Source: Deltaproteobacteria bacterium
Lineage (GTDB): Bacteria > Desulfobacterota > Desulfarculia > Adiutricales > Adiutricaceae
Length of the DNA: 43,891 nucleotides
Assembly (NCBI GenBank): GCA_031279515.1
Contig: JAITII010000103.1
Location: 1 to 43,891, forward strand
Direction of reading: 5' to 3'
Shown: in pieces, positions 8,434 through 16,356 of the stretch
Layout of the letters: each line of letters opens with the position of its first letter
How positions within the stretch are numbered: the stretch's first letter is position 1
The notes under the pieces: model-generated
What the model was told of the DNA's origin: nothing
Databases searched by the model: none
What the model saw: the letters and a program-made list of their open reading frames with translations, nothing else
Position numbers and translations under genes: made by a program

Positions 8434-10020
8434 ATGAACCATAACCTCCTCTGGCGGGGCATCTTACTAGCCCTGGTACTGGGCGCCGGAATAATCTGCG
8501 TCCTTCCCACCTTTTTAAGCTCTAAAGGCGAAACGCCGTCCTTTCTGCCCTCCAAGGTCATAAACCTGGGGCTAGATTTAAAAGGCGGCATCTACCTCCT
8601 CATGGAGGTGGACATGGACGTGGCCTTAATTAATAGTTGCCGCCGCACCGGCGAAGACTTACGGGCGAGCCTTTCTAAGGCCGGCGTACCCGGGGTTAGT
8701 TTGGAAACTAATGATTCTAAAGAGATTAAAATTACTCTCCAGGACGATTCATATAGAGACCAGGTAACTGACCTCATCGATGACCTGTACCCCAATCTCC
8801 GCATAACTCAAAACTCCGAGCGCAACCTTACTCTACAATTGACCTCCGACGAGGAGGCTAATATTAAGGACATGACTGCCCGTCAGGCCTTGGAGACCAT
8901 CCGCAACCGCGTAGACGAATTTGGCGTAGCTGAGCCTGATATTAGGCCCCAGGGGGAAGACAGGATCCTAATCCAGCTCCCTGGCTTCAGTGACCCTGAG
9001 CGGGCCGTAGACCTCATCGGCCGCACAGCAGTTTTAGAATTTAAGCTGGTCTACAATGGGCCCATAACTCCCGAAGAGGCTATAAGGGATGGGGCGCCCC
9101 CCGGTACCCAGGTCTACAAGGAAAAATTTGTAAACCCCTTAACTGGCAAAGAAGATGAACGGCCCATCATACTTATGAAGACGACGCTTTTGACAGGGGA
9201 GACCTTAACAGATGCCAGGGCCTATCGCGGGGACATGGGGGATCCCAGGGTCTCCATTCGCTTTGACTCAAGGGGCGCCAGGTACTTTGCGGACATCACC
9301 GAGCAGTATCAGGGCCGCAGATTGGCCATAGTCTTAGACGACATGGTCTACAGCGCTCCCACCATAAGGTCCCGCATCCCCGATGGGGATGCCTATATAG
9401 ACAAGATCTCCTCTATTGAAGAGGCCAGGATGCTGGCTGTAGTCTTAAGGGCCGGTGCCTTGCCGGCTCCGGTTACTATCCTAGAGGAAAGGACCGTGGG
9501 ACCATCTTTAGGTGAAGATAGCATTAAGCAAGGCTTTACTGCTGGAATAGTGGGCTTAACCTTAATCTTATTATTTCTTCTCTTCTACTACCGCTGGTCT
9601 GGCTTAGCGGCCTGCCTTGCCCTACTTATTAACTTTCCTTTGGTCTTGGGGGCACTTGCCGTATTGGGCGCCACTTTGACCTTGCCTGGCATCTTTGGCC
9701 TGGTCTTAACCTTTGCCATGGCGGTGGACGCCAATGTGCTTATCTTTGAGCGCATCCGTGAGGAAATCCGCCAGGGAAGGAGCCCGTCTGCGGCCATCAA
9801 CGGAGGCTTTGGTCGGGCCTTCTGGACCATCTTCGATGCCAACATCACTACCATCCTGGCTGCCATGGTGCTCTATCAGTTTGGAACCGGACCTATTAGG
9901 GGTTTTGCTATCACCTTGATCCTAGGAATCCTCTCTTCCATGTTCACTGCCATCTTCGCTTCCCGCTGGATGTTCGACCTGGTCTTAGCCAAAGCCAAAC
10001 CCAAAAGAGTGAGCATATAA
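8434..10020 (+). CDS. secD: Protein translocase subunit SecD
   Basis: 528 residues. An N-terminal membrane helix (about 8-29), a large periplasmic region containing the SecD signature DLKGGIYLLMEVD, and five C-terminal helices beginning at GFTAGIVGLTLILLFLLFYY. The conserved AMAVDANVLIFERIREE is present, including the Asp used in proton-driven release of translocated proteins at the periplasmic face. Complete and of normal length for the shorter SecD type. A 65-bp gap separates it from yajC and no clear ribosome site precedes the ATG. A small hairpin (TTGCC/GGCAA, about 10030-10048) lies between secD and secF. Confidence 0.97.
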   Translation: MNHNLLWRGILLALVLGAGIICVLPTFLSSKGETPSFLPSKVINLGLDLKGGIYLLMEVDMDVALINSCRRTGEDLRASLSKAGVPGVSLETNDSKEIKITLQDDSYRDQVTDLIDDLYPNLRITQNSERNLTLQLTSDEEANIKDMTARQALETIRNRVDEFGVAEPDIRPQGEDRILIQLPGFSDPERAVDLIGRTAVLEFKLVYNGPITPEEAIRDGAPPGTQVYKEKFVNPLTGKEDERPIILMKTTLLTGETLTDARAYRGDMGDPRVSIRFDSRGARYFADITEQYQGRRLAIVLDDMVYSAPTIRSRIPDGDAYIDKISSIEEARMLAVVLRAGALPAPVTILEERTVGPSLGEDSIKQGFTAGIVGLTLILLFLLFYYRWSGLAACLALLINFPLVLGALAVLGATLTLPGIFGLVLTFAMAVDANVLIFERIREEIRQGRSPSAAINGGFGRAFWTIFDANITTILAAMVLYQFGTGPIRGFAITLILGILSSMFTAIFASRWMFDLVLAKAKPKRVSI

Positions 10021-10071
10021 TATTTTTAATTGCCGACAATCTGGCAAAAAGCTATATAGGGCAGACAATAG

Positions 10072-11166
10072 ATGTCTCTGGAAATAATCAAACCCGACGT
10101 AAACATTAACTTCATAGGTAATCGCCGCTACGCCTTTTTGGTCTCAGGCGCACTTATTTTAATATCCCTACTATCCATCATCTTCCACAAGGGCTTGAAC
10201 CTGGGGGTGGATTTTAGTGGGGGATTTTTAGTTCAGGCACGCTTTTCAGATGCCTCCGTAAGCCAGGATAAGCTAAATGACATCTTTACCCAAGGGGGCT
10301 TTTTAGTCTCTTCCATCCAGGATTTCGGAAAAAGTGAAAGCGGGATAGAATATCTTATTAACCTCCGGCTAACCGAAGAAGATACCACCCAGACCATCAC
10401 AGCTGGGGTCATTAGCCTTTTAGATCAGAACTTTGGAGCGGGAAATGTGGAGATCCGCCGCCAGGAGTTGGTGGGCCCCAAGGTGGGGGAAGACCTGAAA
10501 CAAAAGGCCCTGTATGCCGTCTACTATGCCATCCTCATAATCATCATCTATATCTCTGGCCGCTTTGAGCAGAAATGGGGGGCTCCATTTATCTTCGCGG
10601 CAGTCCTATTGGGAATAGTAAACTTGGTATCCCTCTTCCATGTGGGAGTGGGCTATCTCATCATAACGGCTCTCATAGTAACAATAGCTGCCTGCTACTA
10701 TTTGCGTTTCAGCTATGCCTTGGGAGGGATCTTAGCCCTCATCCACGACATCATTATCACCACGGGGATATTCTCCCTACTTAATAAAGAGATAACCCTT
10801 TCCTTTGTGGCGGCGATTTTAACCATCATTGGCTACTCCTTAAATGACTCCATCATAGTCTTTGACCGCATCCGGGAAAACTACTCCCGCAACCGCAAAG
10901 GAGATTACGCCCTCATTATAAACCGCAGCATTAACGAGACCCTATCCAGGACCATCCTTACCTCAGGGACCACCATCTTAGCCCTCCTATCCCTCTTTTT
11001 CCTGGGAGGACCAGTCAATAGGGACTTTGCCCTTGCCCTTACCATAGGCATAATTGTAGGTACCTTTTCCTCCATCTTCATAGCCGCACCCCTGCTCCTA
11101 CTCTGGGAGAGAAAAGAGCCTAAGGAAACGCCTCCTATTGTTGAAATAAAGCTAAAAAAAGCTTAA
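10072..11166 (+). CDS. secF: Protein translocase subunit SecF with two-helix insertion
   Basis: 364 residues, about 50 more than the usual SecF. The N-terminal helix, the DFSGG motif (LGVDFSGGFLVQARF) and the C-terminal IGYSLNDSIIVFDRIRENY motif are all present. Between the second helix (ILIIIIYISGRFEQKWG) and the block ALGGILALIHD, which normally follow one another directly, there is an insertion of about 57 residues (roughly 171-227). It is predicted to form two extra membrane segments (FIFAAVLLGIVNLVSLF and LIITALIVTIAACYYL). From memory, Desulfovibrio-type SecF proteins carry a similar insertion. SecF works with SecD to use the proton gradient for protein export. A weak hairpin with a T-run follows the stop (about 11150-11180). 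Confidence 0.95.
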   Translation: MSLEIIKPDVNINFIGNRRYAFLVSGALILISLLSIIFHKGLNLGVDFSGGFLVQARFSDASVSQDKLNDIFTQGGFLVSSIQDFGKSESGIEYLINLRLTEEDTTQTITAGVISLLDQNFGAGNVEIRRQELVGPKVGEDLKQKALYAVYYAILIIIIYISGRFEQKWGAPFIFAAVLLGIVNLVSLFHVGVGYLIITALIVTIAACYYLRFSYALGGILALIHDIIITTGIFSLLNKEITLSFVAAILTIIGYSLNDSIIVFDRIRENYSRNRKGDYALIINRSINETLSRTILTSGTTILALLSLFFLGGPVNRDFALALTIGIIVGTFSSIFIAAPLLLLWERKEPKETPPIVEIKLKKA

Positions 11167-11200
11167 AAGCTATTTTTTTTGGCGCCTCTTGTTTTAGCCT

Positions 11201-11256
11201 CATAGTTAAACCCTATAGTTAACCCCCAGTTAATCCTATAGTTAACCCTATAGTTA
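11201..11256. repeat. Clustered CTATAGTTAA repeats
   Basis: The element (C)CTATAGTTAA appears about four times in 55 bp: CATAGTTAAA, CCCTATAGTTAACC, TCCTATAGTTAACC and CCTATAGTTAGC, with a degenerate CCAGTTAATC between. It contains the palindromic core TATA and the inverted GTTAAC. Such clusters may be binding sites for a DNA-binding protein or simple slippage products. Confidence 0.6.
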
Positions 11257-11510
11257 GCTGCACTTGTGGCTAGATATTTTTAAAATTTGTAGATAGTTCT
11301 AGTTTTTATAAAAAAAGATTCTTTTGTAAATACTTTCTCCATTTTTTTCGCTCCATAGACTTTCTATCTCCTATTTTTTTGTCTATCATCTCTTATTTAT
11401 TTCCCCCACAGGCTATAGATAGGGAAATAATTATTCAAAAAAAGCTTTAAAAACAATTAACTAGGAGGCTATTTTTTTGGTAATTTAGCCTTCCTGTATA
11501 AAAGTAAGGG

Positions 11511-11550
11511 CTTTAGAGCTTTAGAGCTTTAGAGCTTTAGAGCTTTAAAG
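11511..11550. repeat. 8-bp tandem repeat (CTTTAGAG)4 plus one variant
   Basis: Four perfect head-to-tail copies of CTTTAGAG (11511-11542) are followed by CTTTAAAG (11543-11550). Because the unit is 8 bp and not in a gene, length variation would not alter a protein. It lies 475 bp before the next gene. Confidence 0.9.
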
Positions 11551-12026
11551 CCTAGAGCATAAGGGCAGAAAATATTTGTCTGACCTCGCGTTTCTGATTT
11601 TTTTCCCAAAAGTCAAAATTTGCGCCTTTTAGCTAGAAAACTAAAGAGTACATTTACCTTTTGACTAAAGATTAAAAGGCAAATGCGTCATAAAGATTAT
11701 TAAGCTCTCTTAATTTAACTAGTAGTTTGGTATTTATTATTAGTTAAGCCTTTTATCCTAGATCGTCAGACTATAAGCTACAGCCTTTCTAAGGGACTTC
11801 GCCTTTTAGGGGCTAACTATCTAATTTTCCCGATATTTTGGAAGAAACTAGAGCTCTTTCTGGGCTAAGGTCAAAGATAAGCCCCGCGCGCTCGCTCTGG
11901 GCCCTTGACATGCCGTTAATCTTAAAGGCTCTTTATCAATTATTCTGGCTTGCAAAAGGGCCGCTTTTTTGTAATAAAATATGTAGGCTTTTGTGACCCT
12001 TCTTGAGGCTGATAAAGGACTTTAAA

Positions 12027-13016
12027 ATGCGAAAATTAGTGGTACTGGATGGAAACGCCTTGAATCCTGGGGACATTTCCTGGGACCCGATGATGGCCCT
12101 AGTGGATGAGCTGATAATTTACAATAATACCCCCAAGGGGGAAATACTGACCCGCATCGGGGACGCGGAGCTCATTTTAACCAATAAGACCCCTATTTTG
12201 CGGGATACTATAGAAAAAGCCCCCAACCTAAAGTATGTGGGCGTCTTAGCAACTGGCTACAATATAGTGGATGTGGAAGCTGCTCTAGAGAAAAACCTTG
12301 TGGTTACCAATATACCCAGCTATGCAACCATGGCAGTGGCCCAGTTCACCATAGCCCTCCTTTTGGAGGTGGCCTGGCAAGTGGGGCACCATAGCTCTGT
12401 GTATAAAGGCGGCCGCTACAAGGAGACAATAGAATTCTGCTTTTGGGATTTCCCTCTAATGGAGCTGGACAAAAAGGTCCTAGGCATAGTGGGCTACGGC
12501 GCCATTGGCAAGGCTACGGCCAATATTGCCAGGGCCATGGGCATGAAAGTAATAGCCTATAATGGTGATAGGCCCCCTAAAGAGTCCGAAAAGGACTACC
12601 CCTTAGTAAACTTTACTGAGCTTCTGGCTGCTTCGGATGTAATTTCTCTCCATGCGCCCCTAAACAAAGACACCCAAGGCATGATAAATAAGGCCTCTAT
12701 CTCCGGTATGAAAGACGGGGTAATCATCATTAATACCTCCCGTGGCGGCCTAATAGTTGAAGAGGACCTGGCCTGTGCCCTCTTAAGCGGTAAGGTCTAT
12801 TATGCTGCTGTGGACGTCTTGTCCAAAGAGCCTATGGAAGAGTCCAATCCCCTTCTCAAATGCCCAAATTGCATCATAACCCCCCATATAGCCTGGGCTC
12901 CCAAAGAGACCCGCCAGAGGCTCATGAATATAGCCGCACAAAATTTAGCTGCCTATCTCAAAGGGGAGCCCCAAAATAGGATCTCTAGCGGGAAGCTTTC
13001 TAATATTGTATTATGA
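12027..13016 (+). CDS. D-2-hydroxyacid dehydrogenase, glycerate dehydrogenase/hydroxypyruvate reductase type
   Basis: 329 residues from the ATG at 12027, chosen over an in-frame TTG at 12003 because AAGGA stands eight bases before it and the protein then begins MRKLVVLDGNALNPGD, as its relatives do. The NAD-binding motif GYGAIG is at 156-161; the catalytic Arg239 (NTSRGG), Glu268 (SKEP) and His287 (TPHIAW) are all present. Enzymes of this type reduce hydroxypyruvate or glyoxylate with NAD(P)H in the cytoplasm. The next gene is a glycerate kinase 83 bp downstream, which supports hydroxypyruvate to D-glycerate as the reaction. Substrate is inference from context. Confidence 0.92.
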   Translation: MRKLVVLDGNALNPGDISWDPMMALVDELIIYNNTPKGEILTRIGDAELILTNKTPILRDTIEKAPNLKYVGVLATGYNIVDVEAALEKNLVVTNIPSYATMAVAQFTIALLLEVAWQVGHHSSVYKGGRYKETIEFCFWDFPLMELDKKVLGIVGYGAIGKATANIARAMGMKVIAYNGDRPPKESEKDYPLVNFTELLAASDVISLHAPLNKDTQGMINKASISGMKDGVIIINTSRGGLIVEEDLACALLSGKVYYAAVDVLSKEPMEESNPLLKCPNCIITPHIAWAPKETRQRLMNIAAQNLAAYLKGEPQNRISSGKLSNIVL

Positions 13017-13099
13017 TAAAGACGGCCTCTTTTTTTGGCACTCCCCCCTTCTTTTATGTTTCCGGCATAAAAGGCCGCACCAATATTTAAGGAAAATAA

Positions 13100-14245
13100 A
13101 TGAAAATTGTCATTGCCCCTGACTCCTTTAAAGAAAGCTTATCCGCCATGCAAGCGTGCCTTGCCATCAAAAGGGGACTTGTCAACTTGTGGCCCAAGGC
13201 GGAATATCTGCTCTTTCCCGTGGCGGACGGTGGGGAAGGCACTGTGGAAGCCCTGGTCTTCCTCACAGAGGGACGCATCTTAAAGGATACAGTAAAGGAC
13301 CCCCTGGGGCGTAAGATAGAGGCCCAATGGGGGATCTTAGGGGACGGCACCACGGCAGTGGTGGAGATATCCGCTGCCTGCGGCCTAGCCAGCCTTTCAC
13401 CCCAAGAGTTAAATCCTGCCCGCGCCACTACCTACGGCTTTGGCCAGCAAATAAAGGACGCCTTAGATAATGGCATAACCAAGCTTATCTTGGGCCTGGG
13501 GGGAAGCGCCACAGTGGACGCAGGTGCTGGCATGCTGCAAGCCTTGGGCTTAAAGCTCTTAAAGAAAGACGGCTCCAATGTAGAGCCTGGGCCCTTAGGC
13601 CTAAAAGATCTAGCTAAGATTGATGCCTCAGAGATTAACCCAAGACTTGGGGAGGTCTCCATCACAGTGGCCTGTGCAGTGGAAAACCCCCTTACAGGTC
13701 CCAATGGCACCAGCATGATCTTCGGGCCCAAAAAGGGGGCCACTAACCGCCTGATACCGGAATTGGACGAAATCTTAGGCAGTTTCCATAAAGTAGCCAG
13801 CTCCCTTACAGGCAGAGATGTGGATTCTAAACAGGGAGCAGGCGCCGCCGGAGGCGTGGGGGCTGCCCTCATGCTCTTTACAGACGCAGTTTTCAAAAAG
13901 GGCATAGACGTGGTCTTAACGGAGGGTAAATTTAAGGAAAAGGCCCAAGGTGCGTCTTTAATAATCACCGGAGAGGGCAAAACCGATCTAGAGACCGTCT
14001 GGTGGGGTAAAGCCCCTTTAGGGGTCTCCCACGCAGGAAAAGAGCTAAATATCCCCACCATAAACATTGCCGGCTCTCTGGAGCATGGCTACCAAAGGCT
14101 CTATGACCACGGGGTGGACGCAGTCATGAGTATGCTCCCCTACCCCATGAACTATCCCCAAGCTTTACGGGATGGAGCCCTCTTTTTAGAGGATGCTGCT
14201 TGGCGCCTTGCAAAACTCTTATCTGTGAATTTTCAGGTAAGCTAA
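13100..14245 (+). CDS. Glycerate kinase (GarK/GlxK family)
   Basis: 381 residues, the normal length of class I glycerate kinases, which phosphorylate D-glycerate to 2-phosphoglycerate. Visible family motifs: MKIVIAPDSFKESLSA at the N-terminus, VADGGEGTVEAL (about 36-47), LGLGGSATVDAGAGMLQALG (about 132-151) and ITGEGKTDLET (about 291-301). After the last motif the sequence reads VWWGKAPLGV, where relatives often have a single His or Met before GK; the rest is conserved. AAGGAAA precedes the ATG. With the upstream dehydrogenase it forms a two-step route from hydroxypyruvate into glycolysis, as in serine or glyoxylate use. Confidence 0.95.
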   Translation: MKIVIAPDSFKESLSAMQACLAIKRGLVNLWPKAEYLLFPVADGGEGTVEALVFLTEGRILKDTVKDPLGRKIEAQWGILGDGTTAVVEISAACGLASLSPQELNPARATTYGFGQQIKDALDNGITKLILGLGGSATVDAGAGMLQALGLKLLKKDGSNVEPGPLGLKDLAKIDASEINPRLGEVSITVACAVENPLTGPNGTSMIFGPKKGATNRLIPELDEILGSFHKVASSLTGRDVDSKQGAGAAGGVGAALMLFTDAVFKKGIDVVLTEGKFKEKAQGASLIITGEGKTDLETVWWGKAPLGVSHAGKELNIPTINIAGSLEHGYQRLYDHGVDAVMSMLPYPMNYPQALRDGALFLEDAAWRLAKLLSVNFQVS

Positions 14246-14292
14246 ATTCTTTTTGGCTCTTTAAAAAATAGGCTTAACATTATAGAGCCCAT

Positions 14293-14340
14293 AAATAACC
14301 TAAGGTTATTTACCGAAAAAGCCCTTTTAGGGTGCTATTT
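14293..14340 (-). terminator. Two hairpins between convergent genes
   Basis: AAATAACC-TAA-GGTTATTT (14293-14311) is a perfect 8-bp stem with a 3-nt loop that works on either strand. Next to it, read on the minus strand, CCC-TAAAA-GGGCT runs into TTTTT (about 14340-14312), a plausible rho-independent terminator for the minus-strand PSP1 operon, which ends at 14344. Confidence 0.5.
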
Positions 14341-14343
14341 TAT

Positions 14344-15267
14344 TTAATCTTCCCCATCAGATTCTCTCTTTTCTTCTTTGTGAGAGTCTGACTCTAATAC
14401 ATCAGATTGCTTTTTAAGGCCCATAATTCTTTCTTGGAAAGCTGCGTCATCTAGAGAGGGGTCATCTATAATAAGCTCCTCGTCGTCCTCATATCCAATG
14501 GCTAATTCAGGGTTTTCAAAGGTCAAACAGCACATGAGCCTGCCGCAGGCCCCGGAGATCTTCATGGTGTTGATGGACATATTCTGTTCTTTGGCCATGC
14601 GTACAGAGACAGGACAGAAGCATTTGAGAAAACTGGCGCAACAAAAGGGCCTGCCGCACATGCCATTGCCCCCAAGCATCATAGCCTCTTGGCGCACCTT
14701 TATCTGGCGCATCTCTATACGGGTTCGTAATCTCCTTACAAGATCCTTTACCAACTGCCGAAAGTCTACCCTCTCGTCGGAAGTGTAATAAAAGATAGTC
14801 TTGTAATTGTCAAAGGTCTTTTCCACAGCCACAAGCTTCATGACAAGCCCTAAACGTTTTACACAGGAAAGGCAGAAATCAAAGTTCTCCCTTTCCTCCA
14901 ACTCGTTTTCCGCCTGCCTGGCCAAATCGTCCAAGGTGGCTACCCGCAAGATCACCCTGTTGGAAGGGAGGTAGATCCTTTTTTTACTCTGACCCGCCGG
15001 CCAGATGATAGGTTTGGAGGTAACGAGGCCCAAACGCGTAAGATCGTCATTTTTAACCACCACCCAAACCCCCATGTCCACATCTAAATCCGAGCAGTCA
15101 AAGGTCTGGATCTGCCCTCCATAGCGCAGGCGCACGTTTACCGTGCGCCTGCAGGGAAACTCTGAGGTCTGGGTATTGCTAGGCTTGGTTATGCGGTGGC
15201 CGCCCTTGGGTGGGGGCTCCACTCTAGTTGGATTTAAGGGCTTTTTCTCCCTCTCGTTTTTTGTCAT
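14344..15267 (-). CDS. PSP1 domain protein (RicT/YaaT-like)
   Basis: 307 residues with a central PSP1 domain. The C-terminal half of that domain shows the diagnostic cysteine-rich motifs GGNGMCGRPFCCASFL and ISGACGRLMCCLTFE, and VSVRMAKEQNMSIN between them. In Bacillus the homologue RicT (YaaT) forms an iron-sulfur complex that helps RNase Y process mRNA; in other bacteria the role is open. Here the N-terminal about 40 residues are Pro/Lys-rich and the last 35 or so are acidic. It is the third and last gene of a minus-strand run with the HD-domain exonuclease-like gene and holB, a common grouping. Confidence 0.9.
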   Translation of the reverse strand: MTKNEREKKPLNPTRVEPPPKGGHRITKPSNTQTSEFPCRRTVNVRLRYGGQIQTFDCSDLDVDMGVWVVVKNDDLTRLGLVTSKPIIWPAGQSKKRIYLPSNRVILRVATLDDLARQAENELEERENFDFCLSCVKRLGLVMKLVAVEKTFDNYKTIFYYTSDERVDFRQLVKDLVRRLRTRIEMRQIKVRQEAMMLGGNGMCGRPFCCASFLKCFCPVSVRMAKEQNMSINTMKISGACGRLMCCLTFENPELAIGYEDDEELIIDDPSLDDAAFQERIMGLKKQSDVLESDSHKEEKRESDGED

Positions 15268-15324
15268 GAATTTATAAGGTACCCTTTCCTTGGGAAAGAG
15301 GAAATTTTTATCCTCGAAGCTAGG

Positions 15325-16356
15325 CTATTTTATCACGTCCAACCAGAAATTTTCAAAGACCAGATCCGATCTTATAGACCGGGAAATGTTATCGGAAAGC
15401 TTAAAAATGCTCCTTTCGTAATGGTGCAAATCCTCTAAGGAAAGGGAGGCTGCAAAGCTTTTTAAGGCCTTATTGGGGGGAGGGCCTTCTAAAAGGCTCG
15501 CTTCACCAGTAGCTGCCAGGACCGCAGCGTCCCTAAACCAGAGCCTTAAGCTGTTATACAAAAGGTTTAAATAGTCCCTGGCAGAGCCTGTCAAAAGGTC
15601 GTCTTTAGCCTTTAAGGCTTTGTACAAAGTGTCACAGGTATCTGCCAAGTGGGCCGCTTTTTGCAGTCTCTTTGTGCCTTTTGGGGCACCAAAGATATCA
15701 GCTATTTGGTTCCAGAGCTTATAAGCTTCCTCTGCATCCAGCTCCAGAGCCATACCTAAGGCCCCAGAGGAGAGCCCTCCTATGAGCTCTGCCTTAGGGC
15801 CAGTTAGGCCCTTTTGCTCCTCTATGGCCTTTAGAAGTTCTGGGCGGGTCAAAGATGGTATTTTAATAGTAAGACAACGGGAAACCAGGGTCTCCATCAC
15901 CCGTGAGGCGGAGATGGCGGTGAGCACCAAAAGGGTATTGGGCGTGGGTTCCTCTAAGGTCTTCAAAAGAGCCCCTCCGCTATCCCCTGAGAGCTTATCG
16001 GCCTCTTTGATGATTACCGACTTGGTCTTGCCCTCATAGGGCTTAAAGGCCAGATAATCCCTCATGAGCCTTACATCTTCTATGGGATGAGTATAAGATC
16101 GCCCCTGGGGGACCAAGATAGTTAGATCGGGAAAATTCTTATTGCCAATCTTCCTGCAACTAATACACTTTTGGCAAGGAGATCCGTTTTGGTCTGGGTT
16201 TTCGCAATTTGCAGCTTTGACGATGTCCAAAGCCATAGTAAACTTGCCGCCGCCGTAAGGCCCGGTAAAAAGGAGTGCATGGGGCAAGCGGCCCCTTTTA
16301 AGCATCCCCTCCAAAGATTCCTTGGCGCGCTGGGCCCCCAAAAGTTGCCAGGGCAT
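15325..16356 (-). CDS. holB: DNA polymerase III delta' subunit
   Basis: 343 residues with the AAA+ clamp-loader layout. HALLFTGPYGGGKFT (26-40) is the Walker A region, but the Ser/Thr that follows Lys in active ATPases is Phe, which fits a delta' subunit that does not hydrolyse ATP. Four cysteines (C51, C61, C64, C67) form the zinc module of clamp-loader ATPases. TLEEPTPNTLLVLTA and SRCLTIKIPSL are the sensor region. Its ATG overlaps the stop of the upstream HD gene by one base (TAATG), so translation is coupled. DnaX and HolA are not in the window. Confidence 0.93.
   Translation of the reverse strand: MPWQLLGAQRAKESLEGMLKRGRLPHALLFTGPYGGGKFTMALDIVKAANCENPDQNGSPCQKCISCRKIGNKNFPDLTILVPQGRSYTHPIEDVRLMRDYLAFKPYEGKTKSVIIKEADKLSGDSGGALLKTLEEPTPNTLLVLTAISASRVMETLVSRCLTIKIPSLTRPELLKAIEEQKGLTGPKAELIGGLSSGALGMALELDAEEAYKLWNQIADIFGAPKGTKRLQKAAHLADTCDTLYKALKAKDDLLTGSARDYLNLLYNSLRLWFRDAAVLAATGEASLLEGPPPNKALKSFAASLSLEDLHHYERSIFKLSDNISRSIRSDLVFENFWLDVIK

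Larger units (their letters stand above)
11167..12026. other. Long gene-free AT-rich stretch with tandem repeats
   Basis: No ORF with a ribosome site is visible on either strand in these 860 bp. The stretch holds a weak T-rich hairpin just after secF, a cluster of CTATAGTTAA repeats (11201-11256) and a perfect 8-bp tandem repeat (11511-11550). Near its right end TTGCAA (11950-11955) and TAAAAT (11975-11980) are 19 bp apart, a weak promoter candidate for the dehydrogenase gene. A TTGACA at 11905 has no matching -10. No RNA family was recognised. Confidence 0.55.

Noticed and set aside
11511-11550. CRISPR array
   Set aside because: The repeat is a spacer-less 8-bp tandem array, and no cas gene is present in the window.
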